Of a stretch of DNA of 64,000 nucleotides, positions 10,679 through 23,276 are shown in pieces (positions within the stretch are counted from its first letter, which is position 1; the number at the start of each line of letters is the position of its first letter). The DNA is from Lasioglossum baleicum (taxonomy: Eukaryota; Arthropoda; Insecta; Hymenoptera; Halictidae), in contig NC_134933.1 of NCBI RefSeq assembly GCF_051020765.1, positions 17,953,461 through 18,017,460 of the forward strand, written 5' to 3'. A model generated the notes under the pieces. It was given only the letters and a program-made list of their open reading frames with translations, did not search any database and was not told the DNA's origin. Both the position numbers and the translations under genes were made by a program.

Positions 10679-12119
10679 TTGTCCTAATGATCAAAATATA
10701 AAATCGGACTCACGGTAAATTTTCTAAATAATTTTCTTAGAATTTTCTAAATATGTATATTCCTCATTTATGTTAAACCAAAATAATAGATGCAACACCA
10801 ATGCAGTTCTAATTGCAGTGGTTGCAAAACAAATAAGGCCGAGGAATACGAAGGGAAAACGGAAAATGTGAGAAAATCGTGAACCTGATTTACACATTTC
10901 CGGGCTCACGCGGATGGTTAAAAATATTCCCGGTTCTAAGCACACGTGTGTCCTAGCAGCGGTAGAGGATCAGTATCAAAATGGTTGGCCACGTCGTAGC
11001 CGGGGGCCTTATTTCTCTCTCTTTATGACTGCTCTGTATGACATTTACGCCTTGACAAAAATATAAATCAGGCGAGAGAGATCCGATCGTGGTTGTCGAC
11101 ACACCCGCGCGGGCCAGAGATCGTCGGGGTCTGAAGCAGCTTCCCGGACGAGCCCCAGAAAAACGAGCGGAGAGCCGTGACTCGTTAACGTGGCTCCGGT
11201 TATCTATCCTATTCCCTCCAGAAAATCTCCGTGTTGTATCTTCGAAGGAACGACCTCGTGGCCAAGTAAAGAAGTGATCGCGGCAAACGTAGACCGCGAC
11301 CGGGTTGGTTGGTGTGTACGTGGCAGCGTGGACTCGCTCCCACGGTATCTTTATTTCAATCGTTATCTTAAGTGTTCATTAAACGTCCAGTTACCGGTGG
11401 TAGAGATACAATTACAATAGGCAGCCGGCACACAACCCCGGGGGCAGCAGCATAGGCTTGCACCACCAGCCACGGCTCTGATATTTAGAAGAAACAAGGG
11501 GCATTCTGGTTAGCTGAGGCAACCGGATAGCAGATCATCGATCGCGATATCGTTCGCCTCGGCCTTCTTCGAGTCTCGAATACCTCTTTATTTGCCCGTC
11601 GATAGATCACACGCTTCCAATTTGCGGCTTGTACCTCATAACTCAGCACGTTCGTTCCTTGCATATTTAATAACGCTCTCTCGCGCCTCTATCTCTCCTT
11701 CTCTCCCGGAGAAAAAATCGAGCAGCACCACTGTGTGACCCCTGATCATTTTCGCGACTCCTGAAATACTCGCCGAAAACAATTCCGAAAGGAATGACCT
11801 ATATCTGAAAGTCTCAACAACGAACACTGTGTGATAGTCTCACTGATCAGCAGACAATAGATAATTATTTTTGTAATCACGTGCTACCTTTACCTGGGAG
11901 TGTATCATCAATTTGTTAAAATTACTGAAGAGAGAAACAGAGTTTTGATGGATTCAAGTATTGTGAAAAGAAGTTATCCTCTCTGTACCAGCGCCGGACA
12001 CATGCACGACAGAGACGGAACGCGTCACGTGACCGGGCCGCGGTGGAAGCGCGGGGAATAGCGTCGTGGAAGGGGAAGGTAGAGCGAGGACACAAGTCTT
12101 GCCCTGATAATATCATCAC
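10679..12119. other. unique non-coding DNA
   Basis: No gene or interspersed repeat recognised. 10680-10900 is AT-rich; 10960-11830 is CpG-rich with balanced composition; short frames have no family features. Confidence 0.5.
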
Positions 12120-12319
12120 TAGACTGCGGATTTTATGCATTCATGACAAAAATGAGCATGTACAATTTAATTCAGTGGACATATTAACAAGATTTGAGCA
12201 CTTCGGTGTATTATTTCAGCTTAATAAGATAATTAAAAGAAGAAATAATTTGTTATTTGGTTTCTGTGGCTTGTAATCGATGCAGCCAATTTTTATTTTG
12301 CATAAAGATCCGCAGTCTA
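12120..12319 (-). mobile_element. TA-MITE family, intact full-length copy (type copy)
   Basis: The best preserved member. It begins TAGACTGCGGATTTTATGCA and ends with TTTTGCATAAAGATCCGCAG then TCTA. Terminal inverted repeats of about 20-22 bp are nearly perfect, and TA forms both edges. Length is 200 bp, AT-rich and without a coding frame. By its TA target it probably depends on a Tc1/mariner-superfamily transposase; no autonomous partner is seen in this window. Confidence 0.92.
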
Positions 12320-12995
12320 CTCATCACAGTACACCTTGTAATTCATGAAGAAATTCTGAAGCACATTGAAGAAATTCTGGAGCCAATGGATGGCGACCGA
12401 AAGTGGACACGTGCCAAGCTTGCGCGAGATGAAGACGCAAGGAAAATCGCGCGAGGATGAATAAAGATCTTTGATTGGAAACAGAAGTCGGACGGATCAC
12501 GATCTCCATTCCAAGTGTACTACCTCCTCCGGTCAGAGCAACACGCGTTGCTCTTAAATCTCCTGCTAGGTTCACATGTGCGAGGGTATTTGCATATTAT
12601 AACGATATCGATATAGAGGCACGTTAATACCGCTGTCGCGGCGCTCGACGTACAAGCCGGGCACACCTGCGCTCACGTTTGCGCGGCCCTCCGGCTCCGG
12701 CATCCGGCGATTGTCCGTTCTCTTCGGCCTTCTTCGTTCCACTCTTGTCTGCCACCCCTTTTTCGTCATTTCGAGATCTCCGCACGTTTCCTCTACGCGA
12801 GCCCCTCGATTGTTAACTTCTTTGAACAAGCTGGCGCATGCACGCGAATCCTCTCGCGTAGGGACGCTGCTTTCCTCGACCCTTTCTTGACCCTGATGAT
12901 GCCGCGTATGTGTTCCAGTTGTGTTCCCCAGTCTCTGCGAGACATGGTACGTCGCATGTACGAGTTATTTCGTGTTCTTCTAATTTCTTTGAGTA
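12320..12995. other. unique CpG-rich non-coding DNA
   Basis: No gene supported. Overlapping short frames on both strands; nothing recognisable. Confidence 0.5.
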
Positions 12996-13048
12996 TACAG
13001 GGTGTTCTGATCATCTACTTGAGAAGCAAGGACAACATTAGAAGAAGC
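12996..13048 (+). repeat. TACAGGGTGTTC-type dispersed repeat end
   Basis: Starts TACAGGGTGTTCTG, the same start as 47726 and similar to 15581. It runs into the mariner end at 13049, so the body is not separable. Confidence 0.45.
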
Positions 13049-13175
13049 TACGAGGGTAGTCCCAGAAGTACCCGACCTAACAAAGAAAACACAAGAAATT
13101 GGGGGAAAAATAACTTTATTTCGCAACGTAGTCTCCTTTTAGCTCGATACACTTTACCTAGCGATGTTCAATAGC
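13049..13175 (-). mobile_element. second mariner-like lineage, 3' end fragment
   Basis: The terminal sequence TACGAGGGTAGTCCCAGAAG at 13049 is followed, about 47 bp further in, by the stop codon and C-terminus of a transposase read on the minus strand. Such TACGAGGG ends followed closely by a transposase stop codon are typical of mariner-like elements. The remainder of the element is not recognisable to the right, so this is a truncated copy. Confidence 0.8.
13116..13160 (-). pseudogene. mariner-like transposase, C-terminal fossil
   Basis: On the minus strand the frame reads VKCIELKGDYVAK and then a stop at 13116-13118. This matches the conserved C-terminus RW.KCIEL.GDYVEK of many mariner transposases. 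The codon before V is TAG where the family has Trp (TGG), and another stop lies further upstream at the TGA in the same frame, so the gene is dead. The catalytic domain is absent. Confidence 0.8.
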
Positions 13176-13828
13176 TTCGATTAATCAATACACCCAGAAT
13201 GCACAACCAGTAGAACCAGGATGCAGAGTTTCAATTGGTCGATGGGATAACTGTTTCGAAACTCTCTCAAATCGCCATAAACAGAAGAAACAGCAACCGT
13301 TTGACATTTTCGCGAGCGGTCCGCGAGTGTCGCTCGCGATTTACGAGTACCAGAACGGCCAGAGCAATGATTTATCGACGGCGCGTTATACATACTGATA
13401 AGTTTACGACAATGCACGATCGTCGATAGGATTTTTTCACAGCCGAAGGGGGGAATGCTTGTAAACTCCGATACATGTTTTAATGTCGCAGCTGTAGTAT
13501 CACCACAAATTGCCAGGTTGATTTCCTACGAGCTACAGGTCGCCCGAAGAATATAATAGAGAAACGATTGCGTCTCGTGGTCAACAATGGCCAATTGAGA
13601 CATACACGGGCTACGATAAACGAGAACTGATACACACCGGCGCTCTGGTATACTGCAAAATTTTCACCGGCGAGCTTTATTGCACTCACACGACTTTGTT
13701 CCTCTACCCGAAGACATCAACGATGCTATCTTGGTAATTGCTGTTGTCGTTCTTTCGGTAGACGTGCAATTTCTTACTGGAAATTCTAAATCGCCAATCG
13801 GGAGATCCAAGTTGATTTGTTAATTATT
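13176..13828. other. unique non-coding DNA
   Basis: No gene supported. This is where the rest of the mariner-like gene would lie if present; the minus-strand frames do not show a transposase core. Confidence 0.45.
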
Positions 13829-13986
13829 ATGCTGCGGATTTTTATGCATTCGTGAAGACATTAACTGGGTGAAATATCAACCAGTGAAGAATATAAAAAA
13901 TATGAAAATATATTGTTACGTTGTCTTCAACGTAAAAAGACGATCGATGCAGAATATTTTTATTTTGCATAAAGATTCGCAGTCTA
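13829..13986 (-). mobile_element. TA-MITE family, full-length but shortened copy
   Basis: Begins TATGCTGCGGATTTTTATGC and ends TTTTGCATAAAGATTCGCAG then TCTA. It is 158 bp, about 40 bp shorter than the type copy. The inner GGGTGAAATAT..A.CCAGT block matches the copy at 31248-31434. Confidence 0.88.
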
Positions 13987-14614
13987 TTAATTATACAATC
14001 ATACTGTACTATAGTATTTATAATCCTGTTGAGTGTTGCTGATAAAACTATTATCAATCGTTATACATAGGCAGATCTTTGCTCTCGATTGCAGATACAG
14101 GCAGAAATGGCAATTTCGCATTGTTTATCACGTAAGTTCTGCTTCACTAATGGAAATGAATAAAACGTAAGTGTTCTATTCGAAAATTTTCTGTCATCCT
14201 GCAGTGTCTCTATTTGTTGTAATATATATTCTTGCAAGCAATACGATCAGCAGACTGAAAAGAAAAATGTAATGGCGTGGTGACCAGTCCAATGCTACAA
14301 TTCTTTGCCTTTGAAAGATATCGAAGTTCTAAAAAGAAAAAGGTAAAGACATTGTAGCCAGATCTAACGTAGCAATTCGAGCTTGCTCTTCGGTCCTAGA
14401 GAAGGAACTCCTAGAGAGCCTAATTCCGGCGTCCTCGGCCAGGCTATCGACTCATGAAATAAGGTTGAGTTACGGAGGAAAACCAGGTACAAAGAGGACG
14501 CCGCTCTCCGATGCACCTACAGGTAATCCGTGGTTGTGACAAGCCCTTTGGCAGTGGCGCTTCGCAGCGGGTCGTCGATCAGGGTGGCTTCATAGTCGGA
14601 GTCTGGAGCCGGAG

Positions 14615-14630
14615 GGTTGGTTAACCAACC
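14615..14630. other. perfect 16-bp palindrome
   Basis: GGTTGGTTAACCAACC is its own reverse complement. It sits in the unexplained GC-balanced block and could be a dimeric protein-binding site or chance. Confidence 0.6.
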
Positions 14631-14784
14631 GATACCCTATTTGGCGGATCGCAGCGGGCAATCGGTATCGAGCAACAAAAGCCAAAACTGCGAGGCATTA
14701 GTCAAACATCACCACGCTGTAAACTAAACCCGTTGCGTGCTCTCTTTCTCTGTCCCTCCAGCATTTCGTTAACCTCTCTCAATC

Positions 14785-14824
14785 CCGAAGAGAAGGAGAG
14801 AGAAAGAGAGAGAATGAGAGAAAG
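14785..14824. repeat. GA-rich microsatellite
   Basis: Imperfect run of GAGA, GGAGA and AAGA units. Confidence 0.8.
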
Positions 14825-15580
14825 CGATCGTTCACCCTCCACATTCGATTGCCGATACTTCCTTCGCCCGTTGGAAACAGACCAGAATCTGACCACCTGG
14901 TAGTGCCAAGAGGATGAAGCCATCAATAATCTACGATCGACTAATGCCCGTTGCCTCTGCACACACACACGCCAATACATACACGAGCGCGTCATGATAC
15001 AAACAGCATCTGGGCTTGCAAACGCGAATTATCGAGCCCTCAGTCCCGGGAGGAGTGACGTGAGAACGGGACAAAAAGCCGGAGAGAACTCCTGGGAGGG
15101 ATGAATGGGACGAGAGGAGGAGAAAAACGAGCTGCACGCCAGATAGTAACGAAGGGAGACGCGCATCATCTACGGAGAACGCGTGCATATTACGCCCGGC
15201 TCGGCCCGCGGCCCCCTCGCAACCATAAATCTCGCCGCGCGAGCATGCTACGCGGTTTCGACGACTTACTCCTGTGCCTTCGATCTGTTCTGTGTCAGAG
15301 ATTTTTACCGATCCCGTGCAACCGGCCCCGGTCGGTATCGAGCCACTCGATCCATCATCGGGCCCGCGAAAATGCAAGGTGTGCTCCAAAAGCTACGAGA
15401 CGCCGCGCCGGCTTCGGACTAAGTGCACGGTTAAATTTAACTGACTCGGAAATCGCGTTGCTTCCATTTGTTCGTACCCGACCATATTCCAAGGCGCAGC
15501 ATTTCTATTCTAGTGAAAGAATCGATTCAGTGTATTAAAACTGTTGTAGGAAGGAAGACAGTTTTAAATACATAGATATA

Positions 15581-15665
15581 TACAGGGTCTACGCGTTAAG
15601 TTATGTCACCATATTTTAGGCATTTCCGGTAGTGCAATTAAAAAATGTTTTAGACAGAAGTTTAT
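15581..15665 (+). repeat. TACAGGGT-type dispersed repeat
   Basis: Starts TACAGGGTCTACGCG; the GGCATTTCCGGTAGTGCAAT block at 15619-15638 and the following AAAAATGTTTTAGACAGAAG match 47810-47850 of the copy beginning at 47726. This is a family shared between two sites 32 kb apart. Confidence 0.65.
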
Positions 15666-18600
15666 CAATACTTGGTGAGCTACATGTTCGCGTATTCTTA
15701 AATCTGGAGAAATGCTTTCACAAGAGCACCATGCGGTGAACCTTCCTCTTTCGAATGACCCCTCAATTAGCCCAAAATTTGCTCGTACAAGGACATTAAG
15801 CGAAACCTCGCAAACCCATGTTTCGACCCATTTTTCTAGTAAGATTCTAGTTACAATCCGAGGGTGTACTAGCCCCTTATGCGCACAGTATTTGTCGGTT
15901 TTTTATTTTTATTGTATTCTATTATCAAGTTGGCGGAACATTGTTAAAGTGTACTACTGTATAAAGGCCAGAAACGAGATTCGATAAGTGTAAATTCCTG
16001 GCGATTGTCAACGTGCTAGCGTGTTGACTCAACGTCGCCATTTTTCAGCACCGTAGCCGGACACGTGCTCGATTCTATATATGTATGCAGCGGCCGATAT
16101 TAGCCAGCCAATTTGTGCTTTACATTGTTCACGAGCGTCACGAGCGTGTAATTAACGTGTGTCGAGGCGTGGGTTGGAATATCATTAGTGGCAACGGGTC
16201 TCTATGAATTAGAATAAATCCGGCGTGTCAACTGATTTATTCGAATTCTTGCGACACGGATTTAGAGATAGCCTAACCCAGACTGCAGCGAGAACTATGC
16301 GCCACTATATAACAAACGTTCTGCTTTCTTTCATTGGTCGCTTTAGTTCCTTCTCTGTGTCGCGCTGGCCGTTGTTACCAAGAAATATCTTCTGCTGCGA
16401 GTGCTGTAACTATTATTCATATTTTGAACCACGTCTTCGCTGGTTTAATTAGTTTAAGTGGGTTCACTCGTCATTTAGAAGATTGCTCTATAAATACTTA
16501 ATTTCGAGAGCTGAGGAGACCGTGTGCAGCTTGTTCTTCATTCCAGAAATTAAAATTGCATTATGGTTTCATTTTATGCTGTAAGTCGCAAAACTAAATA
16601 TTTAACTGTATGCTCGGGAAATCTTCCGTTTGACTCGGGCTATAAAAATAGCGATTTGCATAAAGAGAATTTTGGAGTCGGATGGTGAAATATTTTGCGA
16701 GAGCGCGCGGCGCGGTGGTGCACGTGACATCCATTCGCATGCGCTGCGCGCAATTACGAAGCAATTTATGAAGACGAGCGCGCGGAGCAAGTAATGGCGG
16801 AGTCCGAAGTAAGCAATTATCCAATTAAGTTTTTTGGAAATTCAGCCCGGTGGTGGTGAATTCCATGCGAGTGGCTGCGGCCGAGTTGCGCGGCGCGGCG
16901 TAGGCAGACCGCGGTTGAAATCTAGACACGTATGGTTGCTCGCGTTGCATTACCATACTTGTCACAGGCTCGTCGCATTATATTCGGCCGGTGCGCCGAG
17001 TTTTCCCTACTTGGCGACTTCCGGTCTAGTCAACAAAGTCCTGTCCTTCCTAACAGGGCTGTCAGTGGAGCTCCGCAAATTTAATTCGTGCCGATCGTGA
17101 CCCCCGATAATGTTCCGCCTCTTAGCGGCCCCCGCTAACTGAAACGAGAATCGCTCTCCATCGTGCTTCTCAAAAATGAAAAAACCGTTTTCTGTTTCTG
17201 AACAATGGCTTCCTCTTCCGAGTAGGAGCCCCGATGATGACCTTTCACCGATGTGGCAACCCGGTTGCAAATATCTGATTCCTGCGGACCTGGCTCACTC
17301 GCTTCAATTTCGCAACCGCGGCCGGATCAGATTAGGCTGCGAGTCTACTCACTTTGACGACTTCAGAACATCAGTCTCGCTGTCTTGCATCCTGAGACTA
17401 AGCTAACTGCACCGATTACTGCGATATCACGCTTAGATCGTACTTTATTTCTAAGTTATTCCTAACTTATCATGAAATGCATTATATGGAATGCAAGCAT
17501 TTTATGGAAGAAGTGTTCTGAATACAAAAAAAATTGATGGCCCTCGAAACCTAATACAACGTAAGAAAATATTAAAAAATAAAATCGATATGATTTTATT
17601 GACTCGTGCAGATATTCGTACTCCTCAAATAAACTTCGGTGCAGTTTTCATGTGACACGAGAAAATGCTTTGTTGTCTTTTGTTAGAACATTCTTCTGGG
17701 AAGCATTTATGATAATATCAAATCTTCAATTTTCCATACAATTTAAGAAAATAAATGTAACGTCTGTGAATTTTAGTTTGCCGCAGTGAAATAAAAAAAT
17801 ATTAGATCATTGCTGCAGATCTTGAAATTGAACACTTATTGTGCGTTGCATCATCTTCTACGCACTATTTGTGCAAGCAAAAATTTTTGTTGTATTCTGT
17901 AAAGATTGTTGAGTTAAAAATTTATGTAACTCACAGTTTTGTTTCGAAAAATTCACAAAATTTGCATTAATTTTCGATCCTCAAAATTGGTAAACTAAAG
18001 TATTATTTTGTCTGAAAGGAAGTGATTGTGTCAAAGAAAAAGGTTAATAAACCATACATATATCATAGTAATATTTGGCTTAAGATAAATGTGGTTTCGT
18101 TTCGTTTGATGCACAGAGTACGACATTATGGACACAGTGCCCTAATCCATTTCTAATTCTGTTTGTCCGTAAGAAGAGTGTACCGATCGATCTTTCTTGG
18201 TTAAATATACCCGTGATGTAATTCCACGAAGAGCTAATGCTGTCGAACTTTCCTGGTGTGCTTCATTTCAGACTAACGAAGCCTTTTACTCAGAACTCCT
18301 GACCTCCGGCGACGTAGTCGCCCTAACACATCCAATAATCCGGTTAACGGCTCGTTTCCGATTTTATTTTCACTTTCATGTTTTCTTTTCCATGTTCGAG
18401 CAGTAATTGACTTGGTACACGCACGTAAAAAATTGATGGTGTGGAGAACTGAAGCACTAAATCGTATGTGTTATCGTATCAGTACTCGTTATCATCCTTT
18501 TTATAGGAACGATAATTGTTAAACATTGTCACAAAATAAAAAGACATTACAAAAATCTGAAAATTAGGGGAATAATATACTTGCCCGAGGCATAAAAGTG

Positions 18601-19568
18601 GTAAACTTTTTATTGGTAAACCAGGCGGCGAAGCATAAGGAAACGAATGTGGCTGACACCGTTGCGTTTGGCAAACCGCGCCTAACCATCGTCCAGATAG
18701 GCGGATAGTCGGCTTACGCGTACTCTCGTGTCTGATAATCCGGTTAACGGGGTGGACTCCTCTGTTTTATCCTAATGAGAACAACAGCCGCGCCTGATAC
18801 GAGCCTCTCGGGAATCGGTGGCCAGGACTGATGAAGATGAAGGTAGCAAAGGCTAAAAAGGAGAGGCGAAAGGGGTCGTTAAACTCGTCCCAGATGAAAA
18901 AAGAGGGCCATAGACGCAGGAGACAGAGATAGAGAATGAGAGTGAGAGAGACAGAGGGAGTATGGCGACTCACGGGGCCTGCACGACACTGGACAGTGGC
19001 CGATACACTAATTTAATTAACAGGAAATGGACGCGCCGTCTGCCAGGATCTATGCAGCCGCGTAGGACACGTGCGTGTGCCACGGCATTAATGCATGGAC
19101 ACGTTCGCGAGCCGAATGGGGACGAAGACAGCAAGGGATAGGCCAGAAGGCACAGGCCGATCTTGTTCTCTGTTTGCACGAGCCCCTGCGATCCTTTGTG
19201 ATAAAATCTGCGGAATCAACGATAATGAGACACCAACAAAATTGGAATAGAATGCGTTCCCGTGAAACACACCGCCACGCTACTGTCACGACACCCGTAC
19301 GCGTCGCGCTCTGTGCGATAAGTATTTCTGTGATCCAGAGGGACAACGGTGAATTTCGATGACAGCGAAGATAATCGCGATATGCGAATCGATAGTATGG
19401 TGTCTATTTAATCAGAAAATGGAAGGGTTCTTTTCGAAAATTGCCTGCAATCTTCTACTAATAGCACTCGTGCCGATATTTCTGGACGTGCAATAGATTG
19501 TTACTAACTATTGTTTAAAATAGCACTTGTGTCTTCTGATTGAAATTGATCCAAAATCCGAATAATTA

Positions 19569-19615
19569 AACAAAAATTTATTACGATTGCAATTGGTAGG
19601 AATTATACAAAATTT
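19569..19615 (+). repeat. dispersed repeat fragment (GCAATTGGTAGGAATTATA)
   Basis: AACAAAAATTTATTACGATT and the following GCAATTGGTAGGAATTATAC match 28700-28740 with one or two differences. About 45 bp shared; family unknown. Confidence 0.7.
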
Positions 19616-19627
19616 TAAAAGATGATG

Positions 19628-19660
19628 TTTTGTCAACTTTTTTTATCTGGGCCTGTAACG
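19628..19660 (+). repeat. dispersed repeat fragment (GGGCCTGTA motif)
   Basis: TTTTGTCAACTTTTTTTATC then TGGGCCTGTAA is repeated in inverse orientation at 32546-32580 and more weakly at 4203-4235. Confidence 0.6.
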
Positions 19661-20796
19661 ATAATTTAAAAAATGCGTTTCATAGATTTCGGTAACTTAT
19701 ATGCATACTGAAAATTTCATCGAAATCGGTCAACATTGCAATGAATAACTATAGCAATCTAAAGAGAAGATGCTAGATGCAATAAATTGTCAGAAATGAT
19801 TTTTCAATGTTGTTTCCACCGCTTGATCTATATTTATCAGCATATCATTCACATGACAGCTGATGCACGATTCTGGTGATGAATCTAGTTCTTTATCTTG
19901 CGTATAACTGTAGAATAATGTTGGAAATATTCACGACAATCAGCATTAAATTGAACACTATATTTGCTATCGCTAGAGAAGCTAACTGTTCAAAAGGAGT
20001 TTGTGTTCTCCGTGTGTATAAAATTCAACAGAAAGAAGCAGTTGGTTCGTTCGATATTCTGCTCGATGCTCGAAGTAGTCACGATGACACGCTGAATTCT
20101 CAACGTGACAGTGTGTACAAAGGATTACCAGTGAGACAGAGCGATTTATTTTGACGTAACTAACCGGTAGTTACCAGGTTGATCAAAATACAACGGTGAT
20201 GGTCCCCTACGAAACGATCGTATCGTTATCTGCGATCGACAGGAAGAAATTACTCAGGAGGATGACAGTGTGGTAGACGCTCAACGCCGAGTTTACTATT
20301 ATATTTATCAAGGTTACGTCGAGATCCGAGCACCCAGATAAACCCTAAAATTAAAATGGGATGCTATTGCTGTGACCTTTATCGAAAGAGTATTCCTAGC
20401 AATAGTTTGATTTTTAATAAAATGTCTTCTCCTACACAGCTCAAAATGAAATCAATCTTTGATGTGAAATTGTTCAAGAAGGAAACAATTTGGAATTGCT
20501 GAATCGAGATGAGAGAAATGGGAGATAGAGTTCGAAGAGTGCGGAACAGAAGCCAGCGAGGAAGGTGTGCCGGTTTCCCATTAAGGGGAGCTCGCACCGG
20601 AACTTCGGTTGTTTCATGGAAAAAACATAAAGCCGATAGGCAATGGTAATTGAATGAACAATTACGGCCGGCAGTTAAGGTGAATAAATTGGCAGGATAA
20701 TCGACGTTGTAAGAAGCCGCGCGGCCTCAAATGAAAGGCGCGTGGCGGCGTTGCCGAGCACGACAAAATGGAGCAAGAACGGAGGAGAGACATCCT

Positions 20797-20797
<1 letters not shown>

Positions 20798-20834
<37 letters not shown>
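20798..20834. repeat. pure GA microsatellite
   Basis: About 18 uninterrupted GA units; the cleanest microsatellite in the window. Confidence 0.95.
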
Positions 20835-20835
<1 letters not shown>

Positions 20836-21359
20836 ACGGCTCTCCTCTCCTTCGAGAAAAAACCAGTGTAATAATGCTCGGTGGCCGGCGCATAACCGCC
20901 GGGAAATGTTTTACGTCAGCTTAGAACAGATTCGCGATCCGGGTTTCGCGAGAACTCGTAAAGATGGCGAACGCGAGCGTCGTCACAGGGACCGGAAGTG
21001 CTCCGAAGAGGAGAGGATCGTCGATGGCAGAGAACGATGTCGACCCCAGCTTAGAACCGCCTGTCGGAAATGCGCATCCACGCAAAAACCTAGATCATGC
21101 AGATTCTATTAGAATGGCAACGATACGGCAAGCCTGTTCGCGGAACGGATGCGAATATTAAAACGGGACTCCAGAAAATTAGTAGACTGGACGTTACCCG
21201 CGGACGTGCAGCCTGATGCGGGTAGTCGTTAAGAGTATCATTTGCTTTTATTCACCGTTCGGAGAGATTCACTTTGGCTGCGGAAAAATATCCGCATTAC
21301 TGCTACGCGATGCTCGGGACGAGCACGCGCGACCTTTAACGGTTCTTCGGTTTTTCACA

Positions 21360-21668
21360 GCTCGACTAATTCTTTTGCGACCGTACGAAAATTTCTAACG
21401 ATAGAGCAGATCTTGCGGATTGGAACAAAACAATATTCAACTTCACCGGACAAGTAGTTTCAGAGATATAAACTTTTTAGTGTAGCCTGGTTTCGAGAAA
21501 GTTGAATTATTTTTTCACACCTCGATCAATTTTTTCTCGACCAAACCAAAAATTAGGTTGACAGAGGAAACCATGCGGATTAAAACAAAGAAAGAATCAA
21601 CTTGATCGGACAAGCAGTTTCAGAGATATAAATTTGTTAGTGTAGCCTGGTTTCGAGAAAGTTGATCG
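21360..21668 (+). repeat. two-copy tandem repeat, period 160 bp
   Basis: Copy one (about 21360-21519) and copy two (about 21520-21668) align with a 160-bp offset. Strong blocks are CAGTTTCAGAGATATAAA/GTAGTTTCAGAGATATAAA and the phrase TTAGTGTAGCCTGGTTTCGA, identical in both. The leading CTCGA..AATT..T.CGACC block also repeats. It could be a fragment of a satellite or of a larger dispersed repeat. Confidence 0.9.
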
Positions 21669-23199
21669 AAACTGTTGAACTTTCGAAAGCGTGTATTTCG
21701 TGAAGAAATGTGAAACTAGTTCCCTAATTTACGTTTAAAAGAATACATCGTACTACCCATTGATATGGTATTACTATGATAGTACTAGAGCTAACGCCGC
21801 GCCGCCGTTACATATTGCGTCATAATAATGACAAACTTGAGACGTCGCGCGTCGTGCGACTTTTATTGTAAAATGTGATTGAATCAAGAAGTTTCTCATC
21901 GAAACGCTCTCATAATTTGAATAATTGTAATGTGGAAAGAACGCTCGCTTCGTCCGCGCGGCGAACGGTTTCGGCTGAATATAGAAAAATCGGACAACAA
22001 TCGCCGGATCGGTGGGACTGCCGGTAGATTTAATTACCCGGGAACGTTAAGAGTAGCTTAACAAGCGATAAAGCGAAAAAAGGAAAGGAATTATCTACGA
22101 ACCGTGTTAAGATTACGAAATCACTCGAAATACCGGCAATAAATCCGGCGAGCGTTTCTACGAGGAAGGATTGCACAACGGCGTGTAGTTCAACGACTCA
22201 CAAACCGCAGTTCTCTCTCCCCTCTCTCCCCGTCTCTCCTCTCTCCCTTTCTCTCTTTCGTTCTACACCCTAATCCATTCTCTCAGGAAAGTATCCCTCG
22301 GCTCGGATCAAGATAACGATGAACAAGACGACGAAAATGGGAGGAACGGGTTCACGCGAAAAACCTGGAAGCCGTTATCATCCCCGACATCTGGCTGCGC
22401 CTTAATTATTTTCCCGAACGGGATCCCGGGGCCCCCCGGGAGAAACACCGGAAGCGACGAATACGTGTGTCCCCGTCGAAAAAAAAACCGCCGCCGAGCC
22501 GCGCCGCGCCGCCGCCGACATTCCGCTTTGACGCCGAAACAACGGAATGCACTTTCAGCCGAAGGCGACAAGCCGAAACTTTACGCAATCGACTGGCAAA
22601 CCGACGAACAATTAAAAGATATCCGTCCATTAGCCTCCAGTACCAACCATTGTTCCTATTACATCAATTTAAATGGGGCGCTACTTTTTTTAGCACAAAC
22701 TTTAGGTTGGTCAATGTGCCTTTGGGAAAGGGCCAATTTATTAAAAACACTTTCTATTAAGTATTTTTGAAATTTCGTTAACACGCGTTTACCTCTTTTG
22801 TTCTGCTATATAAACAAATGATACTTACGATAATTTCATGAATAGTATTGATTGTCCGCGTAGAACTTCTAATCGGTTAATGAGAAGTATTTTTCGTGTA
22901 CGAATGCAAATTTTAAACTTGATTGAAGTGAATGAAACGAATTAATCGTGAATATATAGTGTTAGAAGATAATGGTGGAAAGTGTAGCAAAGCAAATTCT
23001 GGAGACAAAAATGTCAAATTCGACTGCTTCATTCATTAATAAATTAAAACATGCACAAATTCTTGCATTGAATATGGTATTGAAAATAAATGAAAATTAT
23101 TTAACCAAGTTTTTTACAATCGAAGAATATTTTCGAGGAAAAACACCAAATTTAAAAATGCTGTTGTATTATTTCCGGCTCACTAGAATGATTAAGAAA
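21669..23199. other. unique non-coding DNA
   Basis: No gene supported. 21780-22150 and 22300-22560 are CpG-rich; 22206-22262 is CT-rich; 22700-23190 is AT-rich. The 93-codon frame starting at 22972 runs into the MITE end that follows and is not a gene. Confidence 0.5.
22206..22262. repeat. CT-rich low-complexity tract
   Basis: Runs of CTCTCTCCCC and TTTCTCTC, without a fixed unit. Confidence 0.8.
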
Positions 23200-23276
23200 G
23201 GAAATAGATATCTATATAGCTCCCGTATGTTGCAATTAATGCACAAAAATTGAATTTCGCATAAAAATCTGCAGTG
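23200..23276 (-). mobile_element. TA-MITE family, partial copy
   Basis: TTGCAATTAATGCAC..TTTCGCATAAAAATCTGCAG is the family's right terminus; the CTATATAGCTCCCGTATGTTG body block is shared with the copies at 24612 and 59073. The left terminus is not visible. Confidence 0.75.

Larger units (their letters stand above)
13987..15580. other. unique non-coding DNA including an unexplained GC-balanced block
   Basis: No gene supported. 14370-14700 differs from its AT-rich surroundings: GC-balanced, with the near-repeated phrase CGCAGCGGG (about 14563 and 14651) and a perfect palindrome at 14615-14630. It could be a decayed retroelement segment, but I recognise no family. 14920-15540 has overlapping 145-152-codon frames on opposite strands, judged chance. 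Confidence 0.45.
15666..21359. other. non-coding DNA, no gene recognised
   Basis: Alternates between unique CpG-rich blocks (16020-17400, 18650-19380) and AT-rich blocks (17410-18180, 19400-20000). Short repeat fragments occur at 19569-19615 and 19628-19660. GA-rich tracts lie at 18921-18957 and 20798-20834. Frames of 60-115 codons have no family features. Confidence 0.5.

Noticed and set aside
14931..15538. 152-codon minus and 145-codon plus frames
   Set aside because: Opposite-strand overlap and arginine/serine-rich composition typical of random CpG-rich DNA.
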